A DNA stretch of 64,000 nt from Campylobacterota bacterium (GTDB taxonomy: Bacteria > Babelota > Babeliae > Babelales > RVW-14), in assembly GCA_020633995.1 (NCBI GenBank), contig JACKCO010000003.1, positions 664,522 through 728,521 on the forward strand, written 5' to 3'. The translations under genes and the position numbers were made by a program. Every line of letters begins with the position of its first letter. Position 1 is the first letter of the stretch. Positions 35,968 to 45,111 of this stretch are shown piece after piece. A model generated the notes under the pieces. It was not told the DNA's origin. It searched no databases and worked only from the letters and a program-made list of their open reading frames with translations.

Positions 35968-37539
35968 ATGACGAGTGCTGTTTTCAAGCAACAACGTTTT
36001 TTTTTGGTTATTCTTTTTTTAATGTCTTTTGCACTTCGGGCGGTGGTCTTCCACTGTTATTTGGCGCATGATAACAATTACTGGCAGGTTGACTCTCGTA
36101 CGTATGACCGTATTGCCCAAAGCATTGCACAAGGTAAGGGCTATGCTGAGGCTGACGGAACTCCCCACTTTTATCGCGTGCCGGTTTATCCGGCATTTTT
36201 AGCATTATGGTATAAAATTTTTGGTCATGATCATATTAAAGCCTTGTGGCCACAGGTGCTACTTGCCTCGTTTATTCCACTCCTCATTTTTACCTTGTCT
36301 CTTATTCTCTTTTCCAAGCAGCTGTTACTTGCGCAGTGTGTGGGTGTTTTTGCTGCTCTGCATATTGGATTAGTGTTATATGCCGGCTTCATGATGACTG
36401 AAACGCTTTTTATTTTACTGCTTTTGTTATTTCTAATTTTTTTCTGTTCATCGTTTAAACTTTTTTTTTGCAAGTATGAAAATGGCCATCCACCTGAGTT
36501 ACCTAACGAAAATGCCGGGGTTGAGTATGTTCCACGTTATGCGCCGCCCAATGAGTTAGCTAGCCAGTATTACACAGTCTACAAGCATACACGATTGTCA
36601 CAGGAACAAAGGCTGCAGTACATTGAAGGCGATCCGATTGCGCGTAGGCTATTCATGTCGGGATTTTTTTTAGGGTTGGCCTCACTCGTCAGGCCCGTGG
36701 GGCATTATATGTTGTTACTTGCCTTGTTACTTTTGTTTGCCAGTAACGATGAGCTACGTCACCGTATTGGCAACATTATTATTGTTTGTTCTGCGTGGCT
36801 GATTCCTGCTGGCTTTTGGCTTGTTCGTAATTATCTTCTTGCTGGTGCATTCTTTTTTCATACATTGCCAGGGGGGCATTTTTTGTATCTTTCCGGTGCA
36901 CGTGTTGCTATGCATGTGCATAACTGTTCGTATCAGCAAGCGCGTGAAGTTGTGCGTCTAGAAGTCAATCAGATGATTGAGCGTTATGAAAATGAAATCA
37001 ATCGGTCACTTAACGAAATTGAACGCTGCTATGTGCATGAACAGCTTGCTAAAAAATATTTTAAAGCGAAACCTCTTTATACACTTAAATATTGGTTGAC
37101 TGATATGCTGCGTGCGTGTGGCTCGCTTTACTCAGCTGAGTTGCTGTATCTTGACTCTGGTCGAGCTGAAGTCGATTATTTTGCTAAAGATCGTTCTTAT
37201 TGGTCTATGTTTTCGCGCTATTTATTTCCACAAACCAGCACGCCATGGCTAAAGGTAATCGTTTTTGGTGAAATTATTTCATTTTTTTTAATTTTGCTTG
37301 GTTATTTACTTGGTGCTATAACGATGATCATTCATTTGCTTAAAAAGCGCTTTACATTTGATTTTTTCCAGGATTTTGATAGTTGGATAAAAGCCTGTTC
37401 GTTTATTGCGCTGTTTATTGTCATTTCACTGGCTGGCGGTTATGCGCGTATGCGCTTGCCTGCTGAACCACTGATTATTATTCTTTCGTTTTGGTCGTGG
37501 GGTAGCTTGGTGTATGTAAAGTTTGCAGGAGAGAAATAA
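35968..37539 (+). CDS. GT39-like membrane glycosyltransferase (paralogue 1)
   Basis: Integral membrane protein of 523 aa with about ten hydrophobic segments, resembling the PMT/ArnT group (GT39/GT83), which use polyprenyl-phosphate sugars on the outer face of the inner membrane. Near residue 35 is an acidic loop (HDNNYWQVDSRTYDRIAQ), then ADGTPHFYRVPVYPAFLALW and MMTETLFILLLL. It is clearly paralogous to the gene at 40295 (same ADGxPxFYRxPxYPxFLAL and VMTETLF motifs) and more distantly to that at 45112. An insertion at about residues 180-225 is hydrophilic. ATG at 35968 follows AAGAGGAGA; an earlier ATG at 35935 has no such site. Confidence 0.82.
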   Translation: MTSAVFKQQRFFLVILFLMSFALRAVVFHCYLAHDNNYWQVDSRTYDRIAQSIAQGKGYAEADGTPHFYRVPVYPAFLALWYKIFGHDHIKALWPQVLLASFIPLLIFTLSLILFSKQLLLAQCVGVFAALHIGLVLYAGFMMTETLFILLLLLFLIFFCSSFKLFFCKYENGHPPELPNENAGVEYVPRYAPPNELASQYYTVYKHTRLSQEQRLQYIEGDPIARRLFMSGFFLGLASLVRPVGHYMLLLALLLLFASNDELRHRIGNIIIVCSAWLIPAGFWLVRNYLLAGAFFFHTLPGGHFLYLSGARVAMHVHNCSYQQAREVVRLEVNQMIERYENEINRSLNEIERCYVHEQLAKKYFKAKPLYTLKYWLTDMLRACGSLYSAELLYLDSGRAEVDYFAKDRSYWSMFSRYLFPQTSTPWLKVIVFGEIISFFLILLGYLLGAITMIIHLLKKRFTFDFFQDFDSWIKACSFIALFIVISLAGGYARMRLPAEPLIIILSFWSWGSLVYVKFAGEK

Positions 37540-37655
37540 AAGGGTTTGGTTACTTCATTCCGCAGTGTTTGATCTTTTCCCTATCTGGGCTATGCTTGGT
37601 CTGTTTTTTATTCATAATATTCAACCCAAAAAAATCTTAAAAAAAGGCCGAGAAT

Positions 37656-38624
37656 ATGAACAGATTCAAAATGTTAGTTTTAATTGTAGGTTTGCTGAGT
37701 AATTACTCTGGTCTGTTTGCCATGGAGGATGGCATGGTGCCTCGAGGTATTCGAGTTCTAATGTTGCAAGCGGTTGCTAGTGGATTAGGTAAGACCAATG
37801 TTGTTAAAGTACTTTCACATTGTGTAGCCGAAGATTCCAATAAAAAGTACAGATCTACAATGGAAGATGAACATGATGTTCAGCTTTTTCCAGACGAAGA
37901 CCAGGCATTTTTTGGTGTGTATGATGGCCATGGTGGCAAGCAAGTTGCAACTCATGTTAAACAGCGTTTAGTTTCCAATATTCGTCAAGCATATGCAACA
38001 AGCAATGATCCTGAGCAAGCGTTGATCACCGCATTTTCCCAAACTGATAGTAGCCTTGAAGTGAGCAGAGTTAGAGCTTATTCTTCTGGATCAACGGCAG
38101 CAGTTGCATGGATTAATGGACATAATTTACATGTAGCCCATGTTGGAGATGCACGTGTGTTGCTTTTTGATAAGGAGGGTAGGGTATTGCACGTCACCAA
38201 AGACCATAAACCAAACAGTGATGATGAGAAAAAGCGAATTCAAGAGGCTGGATTGAGAATTGAGTTTTATGACGGTTGCTGGCGAGTTGATGGCCTGGCA
38301 GTGTCACGCTCGTTTGGTGATTTTGGCATTTTTGGAAAAAATCCACGTGAGAAATTGATTCTCTCAGAGCCAATAGTGACTTCACTGCAATTGACCGGGG
38401 ACGAGGCTTACATGGTTATAGCCTGTGATGGATTGTGGGACGTTATGGATGAACATCTAGGGCAAGATAATGACGCAAAGGGGCAGTCCTCTCAAGTAGC
38501 TCGATTTATTTTTGAACAAGTTAAAAATGGCATTGAGCCTCATCAGCTAGCCCAGGCGCTTGTTAATGAGGCTTTGAAATTGGATACTGCAGATAATCTC
38601 ACAGCCATTGTTGTTAAGTTTTGA
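37656..38624 (+). CDS. Secreted PP2C-type protein phosphatase (copy 1)
   Basis: Protein of 322 aa: signal peptide (1-22), then a PP2C domain from about 55 to the end. Metal-binding and structural motifs are present: STMEDEHD at 67-74, FFGVYDGHGG with Asp90, GSTAAVAWI, AHVGDARVLLF, CDGLWDVMD with its Asp, and a final DNLTAIVV. PP2C enzymes remove phosphate from Ser/Thr using Mn or Mg. Such signal-peptide versions with eukaryote-like motif spacing would act outside the cytoplasm, most simply on host phosphoproteins. It lies in tandem with a longer copy 58 bases downstream and in the middle of a glycan cluster. Confidence 0.9.
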   Translation: MNRFKMLVLIVGLLSNYSGLFAMEDGMVPRGIRVLMLQAVASGLGKTNVVKVLSHCVAEDSNKKYRSTMEDEHDVQLFPDEDQAFFGVYDGHGGKQVATHVKQRLVSNIRQAYATSNDPEQALITAFSQTDSSLEVSRVRAYSSGSTAAVAWINGHNLHVAHVGDARVLLFDKEGRVLHVTKDHKPNSDDEKKRIQEAGLRIEFYDGCWRVDGLAVSRSFGDFGIFGKNPREKLILSEPIVTSLQLTGDEAYMVIACDGLWDVMDEHLGQDNDAKGQSSQVARFIFEQVKNGIEPHQLAQALVNEALKLDTADNLTAIVVKF

Positions 38625-38682
38625 GAAACCAAAAGAAGTAGCACCCCATTAAAAAACAAGAAAATTATTTTAGGAAGCAACT

Positions 38683-40233
38683 ATGACAAAAACAGAAAAA
38701 ATTTCTTTCTCCGTGGCTCTTCTTTTCTCTTGCATTACCGTTTGCAGCTTACAGGCTGAAGTTTCATTTAGGACAATAATAAGTGGGGCACGAACAGTAG
38801 ATATATTCAATGTTCCGTCAAGCAGTCATAAAACTAGTGCTCGCGTAGCTGGCACATGTGCATTACTTGCACGGCTTGGTAGTGCGTATGGTCAAAATGA
38901 TCAGCATCATTATAAAAAATCATGGGCGGTGGTTGATGCTGGGCAGATTATAAAAAATATATACGATTTTGCTACACAGCAGGGTGACAGACCAAGGCCA
39001 GAAGAGGTAGCTGTATGGCGTGACTGGGTGCATAGATTGTTGGTAAGTGCTGAGACAGTTTTTGCTGTTTTGCAAGATAGTGCTGATAATGAGCAAAAGC
39101 GCTTGCAGCTACAATCACTCGAGTCGCTGACAAGGCTTGCTACTATGGCAGCAAATAATGCCTGCGATATGCCACGTGCGATTTTGTTTACAGCACTTTT
39201 AGTTGGACATGGTGGTTATTCATGCAAAGAGTTTACTCAAGAGCTGCAAGCAGAAGACTCTGAAGAGATCAAGGAACTAAAAAGACGGGCCATTGATGAA
39301 GGGTTGCTTGATAGTGACGGTAAACCAAAAAATAACGGTGATGACCTGCAAACTATTTTGCAGAAAATGAGAGAAAAAATGGCAGCCGAAAAGCCGGATA
39401 ATGGAAAGTCTGGCGAAAATTTTGTTAAGAATTTGCAACACAGTGTAGATGCCCAGAAAGGTGGGCGACCAACAATGGAAGACGAGCATGATATTCAGCT
39501 TTTTGCAGAGGAAGGCCAAGCATTTTTTGGTGTGTACGATGGCCATGGCGGTCGGCAAGTTGCAACTTATGTTAAAAAAAATCTGGTTAAAAATATTCGA
39601 GAAGAATACAAAAAAAATAGTGATCCTGAAAAAGCGTTAACTGATGCATTTGCAAGAACTGATGCGGATCTTAAAGACGTTGCTAATGCAAACCAATGTG
39701 GCTCAACAGCCGCATTAGCATGGATTAACGGACAAAACGTACATATTGCGCACGTTGCAGATGCACGAGTATTGCTTTTTGATAAGGACGGTAAGGTATT
39801 GCACATCACCAAGGACCATAAACCAAACAGTGATGATGAGAAAAAGCGAATTCAAGCTGCGGGTGGAGTAATTTTCAATGGAAGAGTTTTTGGTACATTA
39901 GCGGTCCCACGATCGTTTGGTGACTTTCAATATGTTGGAACTAATGGTGAAAAGTTGATCATTTCGGAACCAACGATAACGACGTTGCAATTGACTGGTA
40001 AGGAAGCCTACATGGTTGTAGCATGTGATGGATTGTGGGATGTAATGGATAATAAGCTTGAGTGTGACATTGGCAGACCGTCTGAAGTCGGAGCGTTTAT
40101 TCTTAACAAGGTTAAAGAAGGCACACAGCAGGATGTTTTAGCTAAAGTATTGGTTAAGACAGCTCTAAGCAAAGGTTCTACTGATAATGTTTCAGCGATC
40201 ATTGTTAAATTTGGAGAAGTAGAAAAAAAGTAA
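38683..40233 (+). CDS. Secreted PP2C-type protein phosphatase (copy 2) with N-terminal extension
   Basis: Protein of 516 aa with a signal peptide (1-25). Residues 30-255 form an extension absent from copy 1: a helical globular region of unknown function and a charged linker. The PP2C domain follows (PTMEDEHD, FFGVYDGHGGRQVATYV, QCGSTAALAWI, AHVADARVLLF, CDGLWDVMD, STDNVSAIIV). Compared with copy 1, Gly of the VGDAR motif is Ala; metal-binding Asp residues are kept, so activity is expected. Long stretches are nearly identical between the copies at protein level (DKDGKVLHITKDHKPNSDDE against DKEGRVLHVTKDHKPNSDDE), indicating duplication. A possible regulatory hairpin follows the stop codon. Confidence 0.9.
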   Translation: MTKTEKISFSVALLFSCITVCSLQAEVSFRTIISGARTVDIFNVPSSSHKTSARVAGTCALLARLGSAYGQNDQHHYKKSWAVVDAGQIIKNIYDFATQQGDRPRPEEVAVWRDWVHRLLVSAETVFAVLQDSADNEQKRLQLQSLESLTRLATMAANNACDMPRAILFTALLVGHGGYSCKEFTQELQAEDSEEIKELKRRAIDEGLLDSDGKPKNNGDDLQTILQKMREKMAAEKPDNGKSGENFVKNLQHSVDAQKGGRPTMEDEHDIQLFAEEGQAFFGVYDGHGGRQVATYVKKNLVKNIREEYKKNSDPEKALTDAFARTDADLKDVANANQCGSTAALAWINGQNVHIAHVADARVLLFDKDGKVLHITKDHKPNSDDEKKRIQAAGGVIFNGRVFGTLAVPRSFGDFQYVGTNGEKLIISEPTITTLQLTGKEAYMVVACDGLWDVMDNKLECDIGRPSEVGAFILNKVKEGTQQDVLAKVLVKTALSKGSTDNVSAIIVKFGEVEKK

Positions 40234-40248
40234 CGCCTTGACTTTTGA

Positions 40249-40298
40249 CCACAGCGCTCCAGACTAAAGACTATACTCTCTAAAAAGGAGCGCTGTGG
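40249..40298 (+). promoter_or_regulatory. Inverted repeat covering the ribosome site and start codon of the next gene
   Basis: CCACAGCGCTCC (40249-40260) is exactly complementary to GGAGCGCTGTGG (40287-40298), with a 26-base loop. The right arm contains the GGAG ribosome site and the GTG start of the 40295 gene, so the folded RNA would hide both. There is no following T-run, so it is not a terminator. A TATACT at 40272-40277 in the loop raises the alternative that this is a DNA operator. Confidence 0.5.
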
Positions 40299-41656
40299 AG
40301 TCTCGAGAAAAAAAAGTTTTACTAGGTTTGTTTTGTTTTGCCTTTATCGTTCGCTTATTATTTTTCTTTGCATTTCTTGCAGACAATCCCTGCAAACTTA
40401 CCTTTGACAGTGGGCACTATCACAACTTAGCGTTGAGCTTGATTGATGGACAGGGGTTGTCTAATGCAGACGGCTCGCCACAGTTTTATCGACTGCCGGG
40501 ATATCCGATTTTTCTTGCTCTGTGCTACGGTTTGTTTGGGGTTAACCCAGATGTTGCGCTGTTTATACAAATGCTGTTGGCATCATTAATTCCGGTATTA
40601 ATTTTTATGCTCACACGTTTGATCTTTCCTAGAACATTTTGGTGTGCAGCACTTGCAAGTGTGTTAGCATCACTACACCTGGGGTTGGTTTTGTTTTCAG
40701 GCTTGGTGATGACCGAGACACTCTTTGAGCTATTCTTTCTCTTTTTTGTATATGTTACGACCAAAAAAATTTATGAGCCGCAATTGCCTGACAAATATTT
40801 TTTATATGCAGGACTCAGTCTAGGTGCTGCAGGCATTATTCGTCCTGTTGGGCAATATCTCATTCCACTTGCGCTAGCAGTAGTCTTTTTATTTTATGAT
40901 AGACCAATGCGTGAGGTATTAAAGGCAAAAGCATGGCTTGGTGCCGGAGCCCTTGCGATGGTTGGCCCATGGCTGCTACGTAATTTTTTGTTGACCGGTT
41001 ACTTATTTTTTTCAACATTGCCGGGACCTCATTTTTTCAATCATGGGGCTATTCCATTAACAATGCGTAATAACAACATGAGCTATACCCAAGCAAAAAC
41101 ATACATGCAAGACCAGTTTAATAAGCTTGAGTCTGTGGCTCAAGAATTGAGGCAGCGTCGCTTATCAGAAATTGAACGTTCAAATCTGCAGCAGAAGCTT
41201 GCCATTGAAGCAATGCGTCAAAATTATTGGACTAGCATTGTGTATTTTGTAATGAATATGTTTAAAACATCAAGTTCATTGTACTCATCTGAACTCCTGT
41301 TTATCGATAGCGGCGGCTCGTTGCCTGAATATGATGTTGGTCGTGGCTTGCAGGCTATGATCGGTAGATATTTGTATCCAACTGTTTCAAATAAGGCGAT
41401 TGTGTGGGCAATTTATTATGAACTATTATTTTGGACTATAATCTTTTTTGGCATGCTTGGTTTTTTTATTGTTTCATTTTGGACGCGGTATTACTGGTAC
41501 ATTTACGCATTGTTTTGGCCGTATGTACTTTTATTTATTGTGTTGTCGATAGTTTGTGGGTATGCAAGATTGAGGTTGCCAATTGAACCATTTTTAATTA
41601 TGTTATCCAGTGAGTTCTGGATAAGTTTCGTGTGTGGTAAAAAGGGAATGAATTGA
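40295..41656 (+). CDS. GT39-like membrane glycosyltransferase (paralogue 2)
   Basis: Integral membrane protein of 453 aa, about ten hydrophobic segments, same family as the gene at 35968. Shared features: TFDSGHYHNLALSLIDGQGL, ADGSPQFYRLPGYPIFLALC, LVMTETLFELFF, then FFSTLPGPHFF and a C-terminal YARLRLPIEPFLIML. These enzymes use lipid-linked sugars at the outer face of the inner membrane. It starts with GTG close behind AAAAAGGAG (spacing is short) and inside a potential hairpin. The stop overlaps the TTG start of the FAD oxidoreductase gene by four bases. Substrate is unknown. Confidence 0.82.
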   Translation: MESREKKVLLGLFCFAFIVRLLFFFAFLADNPCKLTFDSGHYHNLALSLIDGQGLSNADGSPQFYRLPGYPIFLALCYGLFGVNPDVALFIQMLLASLIPVLIFMLTRLIFPRTFWCAALASVLASLHLGLVLFSGLVMTETLFELFFLFFVYVTTKKIYEPQLPDKYFLYAGLSLGAAGIIRPVGQYLIPLALAVVFLFYDRPMREVLKAKAWLGAGALAMVGPWLLRNFLLTGYLFFSTLPGPHFFNHGAIPLTMRNNNMSYTQAKTYMQDQFNKLESVAQELRQRRLSEIERSNLQQKLAIEAMRQNYWTSIVYFVMNMFKTSSSLYSSELLFIDSGGSLPEYDVGRGLQAMIGRYLYPTVSNKAIVWAIYYELLFWTIIFFGMLGFFIVSFWTRYYWYIYALFWPYVLLFIVLSIVCGYARLRLPIEPFLIMLSSEFWISFVCGKKGMN

Positions 41657-43107
41657 ACTCGCAAAAAAAGAAAAAAGCCGTAATTATTGGTGCTGGCCCA
41701 GCCGGTCTTACTGCTGGAGTTGAGCTTTTAAGAACGAAAAAGTTTGCTGTTGATTTGATTGAAAAAGAGAAAGTTGTCGGAGGGCTTGCCCGTACGACCG
41801 AATATAAGGGATGTCGGTTTGACATAGGCCCGCATCACTTCATTACTGAATCACCAAAAATTGAACAGTGGTGGAAAGATGTGATGGGGGATGATTTCAT
41901 CAAACACAAACGGTTTACCCGTATTTTTTATAACAACCATTTTTTTCACTATCCACTTGATCCGGGCAATGTTATTCGTGGCCTCAATTTTGTTGAGTGT
42001 GTCAAGTGTGTGCTCAGCTACATTAAGATTAGGTTGTTGCCGATTAAAAACGTCAAATCATTTCAAGACTGGGTGACGAATCGATTTGGTTATCGTCTCT
42101 TCAGTATCTTCTTTAAAACGTATACCGAAAAAGTATGGGGCATAGCCTGCCATAAAATTTCCTCAGACTGGGCGTCACAACGCATCAAAGGTTTTTCGCT
42201 TTCTAAGGCGATATTCTATGCGTTTTTTGGACGTTTTTTCAAAAAGAATAAGCCACGTACGATCAACGATGTATTTTATTATCCTTCACAAGGTTCAGGT
42301 GCATTGTGGAATCGTGTTGCGCAGAATTTAACTTCGTTTGAGCAGGGGACCATTAGTCTTGATGAAGAGGTGGTCTACATCGAGCATGATGCAGGCAAAG
42401 TTATTGCAATAGCAACGCGTAAAGCGCAGACCCCGCCAGTTAAAGGTGTAGCTCAGCGCTTGATGCGTTATGAGGGTGATTATTTTCTTTCAACAATGCC
42501 ATTGCGTGGGCTTATTATGTCGCTTAATCCATTGCCACCGGGTGAGGTAGTTGATGCGGCTTCGGCATTACAGTACCGTGGGCTGATTACGGTCAATCTT
42601 ATCATCAATAAAACTCACATTTGTCCTGATCATTGGCTTTACGTGCATGAGAAAAAAGTACGTATGGGGCGCATTGGCAACATGAATAATTTTTCTATTA
42701 AAATGGCTGATCATCCATCTCATACTGCCCTTAGCCTGGAATATTTTTCGTTCGTGGATGAACCATTTTGGTTTAAATCTGATGCAGAGCTGATTGGGAT
42801 TGGTAAGCGAGAACTTGAGGCAATTGGCCTTGTTAAGGCGGCTGCCGTTATTGATGGTATGGTAATGCGTACGCCTCAGGCGTACCCGGTTTATGATGAA
42901 AACTACAAAGAGCATCTTGGTTGTGTTCTCGATTATTTGTCTCAATTTAAAAACCTTCATTTAATGGGGCGAAATGGCTTGCATCGTTACAATAATATGG
43001 ACATTGCAATGCTTTCTGCAATGAAGGCAGTTGATGATATTTTAGAGCAAGAAAAAAGACAGGACAGAGAAGAAGAAAAAATTGTTGAACAGCAGCCTAC
43101 GGTATAA
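41653..43107 (+). CDS. FAD-dependent oxidoreductase, protoporphyrinogen-oxidase/amine-oxidase superfamily
   Basis: Protein of 484 aa with an N-terminal FAD-binding motif VIIGAGPAGLTAGVELL, then VVGGLARTTEYKGCRFDIGPHHF, a diagnostic stretch shared by amine-oxidase-like flavoproteins. FFKTYTEKVWGIACHKIS and WASQRIKGFSL occur in a subgroup often found beside glycan genes. The reaction is not known; sugar-ring or lipid oxidation or isomerisation are options, and a haem role is unlikely by context. TTG is the start codon, preceded by AAAGGGAA and overlapping the upstream stop. The C-terminus is a charged, Glu-rich tail. Confidence 0.85.
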   Translation: MNSQKKKKAVIIGAGPAGLTAGVELLRTKKFAVDLIEKEKVVGGLARTTEYKGCRFDIGPHHFITESPKIEQWWKDVMGDDFIKHKRFTRIFYNNHFFHYPLDPGNVIRGLNFVECVKCVLSYIKIRLLPIKNVKSFQDWVTNRFGYRLFSIFFKTYTEKVWGIACHKISSDWASQRIKGFSLSKAIFYAFFGRFFKKNKPRTINDVFYYPSQGSGALWNRVAQNLTSFEQGTISLDEEVVYIEHDAGKVIAIATRKAQTPPVKGVAQRLMRYEGDYFLSTMPLRGLIMSLNPLPPGEVVDAASALQYRGLITVNLIINKTHICPDHWLYVHEKKVRMGRIGNMNNFSIKMADHPSHTALSLEYFSFVDEPFWFKSDAELIGIGKRELEAIGLVKAAAVIDGMVMRTPQAYPVYDENYKEHLGCVLDYLSQFKNLHLMGRNGLHRYNNMDIAMLSAMKAVDDILEQEKRQDREEEKIVEQQPTV

Positions 43108-43135
43108 GAAAAACCGTAGCGTAATGTGAGTTACT

Positions 43136-45094
43136 GTGTGTGGTTATACTGGTTATGCTAATCTTTCACGCTCAACATTTCGGGTAGAGCAAGAGCTGCT
43201 TGACAACATGCAGCAGTGCATAGCACATCGCGGTCCAGACCAATATGGATTTTGGTCACACAGCGATCATGAAGTTGCACTGGCGTCTCGCCGTCTAAAG
43301 ATTATTGACTTGTCAGAGGCTGGGCGGCAGCCGATGGTCAATGAGTATGAACAGATAGTTGTTGCGTTCAATGGAGAAATTTACAACTACCAAGAGTTAC
43401 GCCAAGAGCTACAAGCACTTGGCTGTTTTTTTGCTTCACAAACGGACACCGAAGTGATCATTCATGCATACAAGCAGTGGGGTATTGATAAAGCGTTAGA
43501 ACGTTTTGATGGTATGTTTAGCATTGCTTTGTATGATATGGCAAAGCGCGAACTTTTTCTCATACGTGATCGCATTGGTGTTAAGCCATTGTATTTTTCA
43601 CAGCAAGGAGGGTACCTCAGCTTTGCGTCAGAGATTAAAGCACTCTGGGTGCTACCATGGATGAAGAAAGCGATGTCATCGCGTGCTGTTTATCATTACC
43701 TGACGTTTATGGTTGCGCCAGCACCAGTTACTATCTTTCAGGGTGTTTATAAATTACCAGCAGGGTATTATTTGAAGCTTGACGCCAACAAAAAGGTTTC
43801 ATTTACCCAATGGTACTGTCCAATTGAGAAAATAAGCCGTGCTGAGAGAAAGCAGTTTTACAGCCAGGATTTTTGTGTTGAGGGAATTCGATCGCTGCTT
43901 GTGAAAGCCGTGCAGAAGCGTATGGTTGCAGATGTTCCTGTCGGTGCATTTCTTTCGGGAGGTATTGATTCAAGTTTGAATGTTGCTTTGATGTCACGTT
44001 TTAGCTCTAATGTAAAAACGTATACAGTGCGGTTTTTATCTAGCCAAGGGTATGACGAGGGCGCATGGGCGCGTTTAGTTGCGCGAGAATTTGGCACAGA
44101 GCATCATGAAATTGCTATTGCAGAGCGAGAGGCATACGACTTTTATCAGCAGATGGTATATCAGCTCGATGAACCGTTAGCAGATTGTGTGTGCATACCG
44201 TTTTATTTTGTTTCAAAACTTGCACGAGATGATGGGGCTATAGTTGTTCAAGTGGGCGAGGGAGCCGATGAGCTTTTTTTTGGTTATCCTACGTATAACC
44301 GCTATCGCAGTATTCACAATTGGTTTTGGGTTCCAACAAGTCATCTTGTTCCCCATGGAATACGAAAAGTACTCTGGTCGCTCATGCGGCATTTTTTACC
44401 AGAGAAGAATCGATGGACAGAGCTGTTTCATAAATGGTCGCATCACCGACCACTTTTTTGGGGTGGAGCCATAGGATTTCCAGAACTTGCCAAAAGGCGT
44501 TTATATGCTGAGCATGTGGTCAATAAGTTTGATGAAGCAGAGGATAGCGTAGTTGAACAAATTTATCCTGGTCTTGTACAAAATTATGATAGTTTCTCTT
44601 TTGTTGAGTACCATTTGGCAAAGCTTGAAGAGCTTTGGCCTGAAGCTGATTTTGGTCAACAAATGTTGTATCTGGAGCTTAAACAGCGCCTACCAGAGCT
44701 GTTGCTCATGCGTGCAGACAAAATGTCAATGGCTGCAAGCATTGAGGCACGTGTACCATTTTTAGATCACAAGCTTGTAGAGTTCATGATGCATGTACCG
44801 CTAGAGTTGCGCTGTAGAAATGGAACGACAAAATATTTACTCAAAAAGGCTGCCGAAGGCCTTATACCTCAAGAAATTATTCAGCGTAAAAAAGTTGGCT
44901 TTGGGGCTCCAACACATGATTGGCTTGATCAGGGCAAGCATTTTCCGGCCTATTTTGCGCAAGGTGCGCGAAGAGCAAATGGTCAGAAAAATATTATGCC
45001 TGCACGTGCGTGTAATAAAATATCACAGGTTTCACGGCTTACGGTACAGCAGTGGATTTTGCATCAGTTGCAGACCTTTGAACAGTTGCAGTAG
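43136..45094 (+). CDS. asnB: Asparagine synthetase, glutamine-hydrolysing
   Basis: Protein of 652 aa: N-terminal class II glutaminase with the catalytic Cys at position 2 (GTG start then CGYTGYANL), HRGPDQYGFW and FNGEIYNYQEL; C-terminal synthetase with the ATP pyrophosphatase loop VPVGAFLSGGIDSSLNVAL and IEARVPFLDHKLVEF. It makes an amide, classically asparagine from aspartate and glutamine. Homologues in polysaccharide clusters may amidate a sugar acid or peptide instead, and this one sits between a flavoprotein and a membrane glycosyltransferase, so its true substrate is open. The start codon must be this GTG because the Cys has to be N-terminal after Met removal. Confidence 0.93.
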   Translation: MCGYTGYANLSRSTFRVEQELLDNMQQCIAHRGPDQYGFWSHSDHEVALASRRLKIIDLSEAGRQPMVNEYEQIVVAFNGEIYNYQELRQELQALGCFFASQTDTEVIIHAYKQWGIDKALERFDGMFSIALYDMAKRELFLIRDRIGVKPLYFSQQGGYLSFASEIKALWVLPWMKKAMSSRAVYHYLTFMVAPAPVTIFQGVYKLPAGYYLKLDANKKVSFTQWYCPIEKISRAERKQFYSQDFCVEGIRSLLVKAVQKRMVADVPVGAFLSGGIDSSLNVALMSRFSSNVKTYTVRFLSSQGYDEGAWARLVAREFGTEHHEIAIAEREAYDFYQQMVYQLDEPLADCVCIPFYFVSKLARDDGAIVVQVGEGADELFFGYPTYNRYRSIHNWFWVPTSHLVPHGIRKVLWSLMRHFLPEKNRWTELFHKWSHHRPLFWGGAIGFPELAKRRLYAEHVVNKFDEAEDSVVEQIYPGLVQNYDSFSFVEYHLAKLEELWPEADFGQQMLYLELKQRLPELLLMRADKMSMAASIEARVPFLDHKLVEFMMHVPLELRCRNGTTKYLLKKAAEGLIPQEIIQRKKVGFGAPTHDWLDQGKHFPAYFAQGARRANGQKNIMPARACNKISQVSRLTVQQWILHQLQTFEQLQ

Positions 45095-45111
45095 TTTGTT
45101 ATAGGGATGGT

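Noticed and set aside
41653..43107. Haem biosynthesis protoporphyrinogen oxidase
   Set aside because: Superfamily match only; no haem genes nearby and the setting is a glycan cluster.
43098..43119. CTACGGT / ACCGTAG inverted repeat between the flavoprotein and asnB genes
   Set aside because: Short stem with no T-run; genes appear to be in one operon, so it is not called a terminator.
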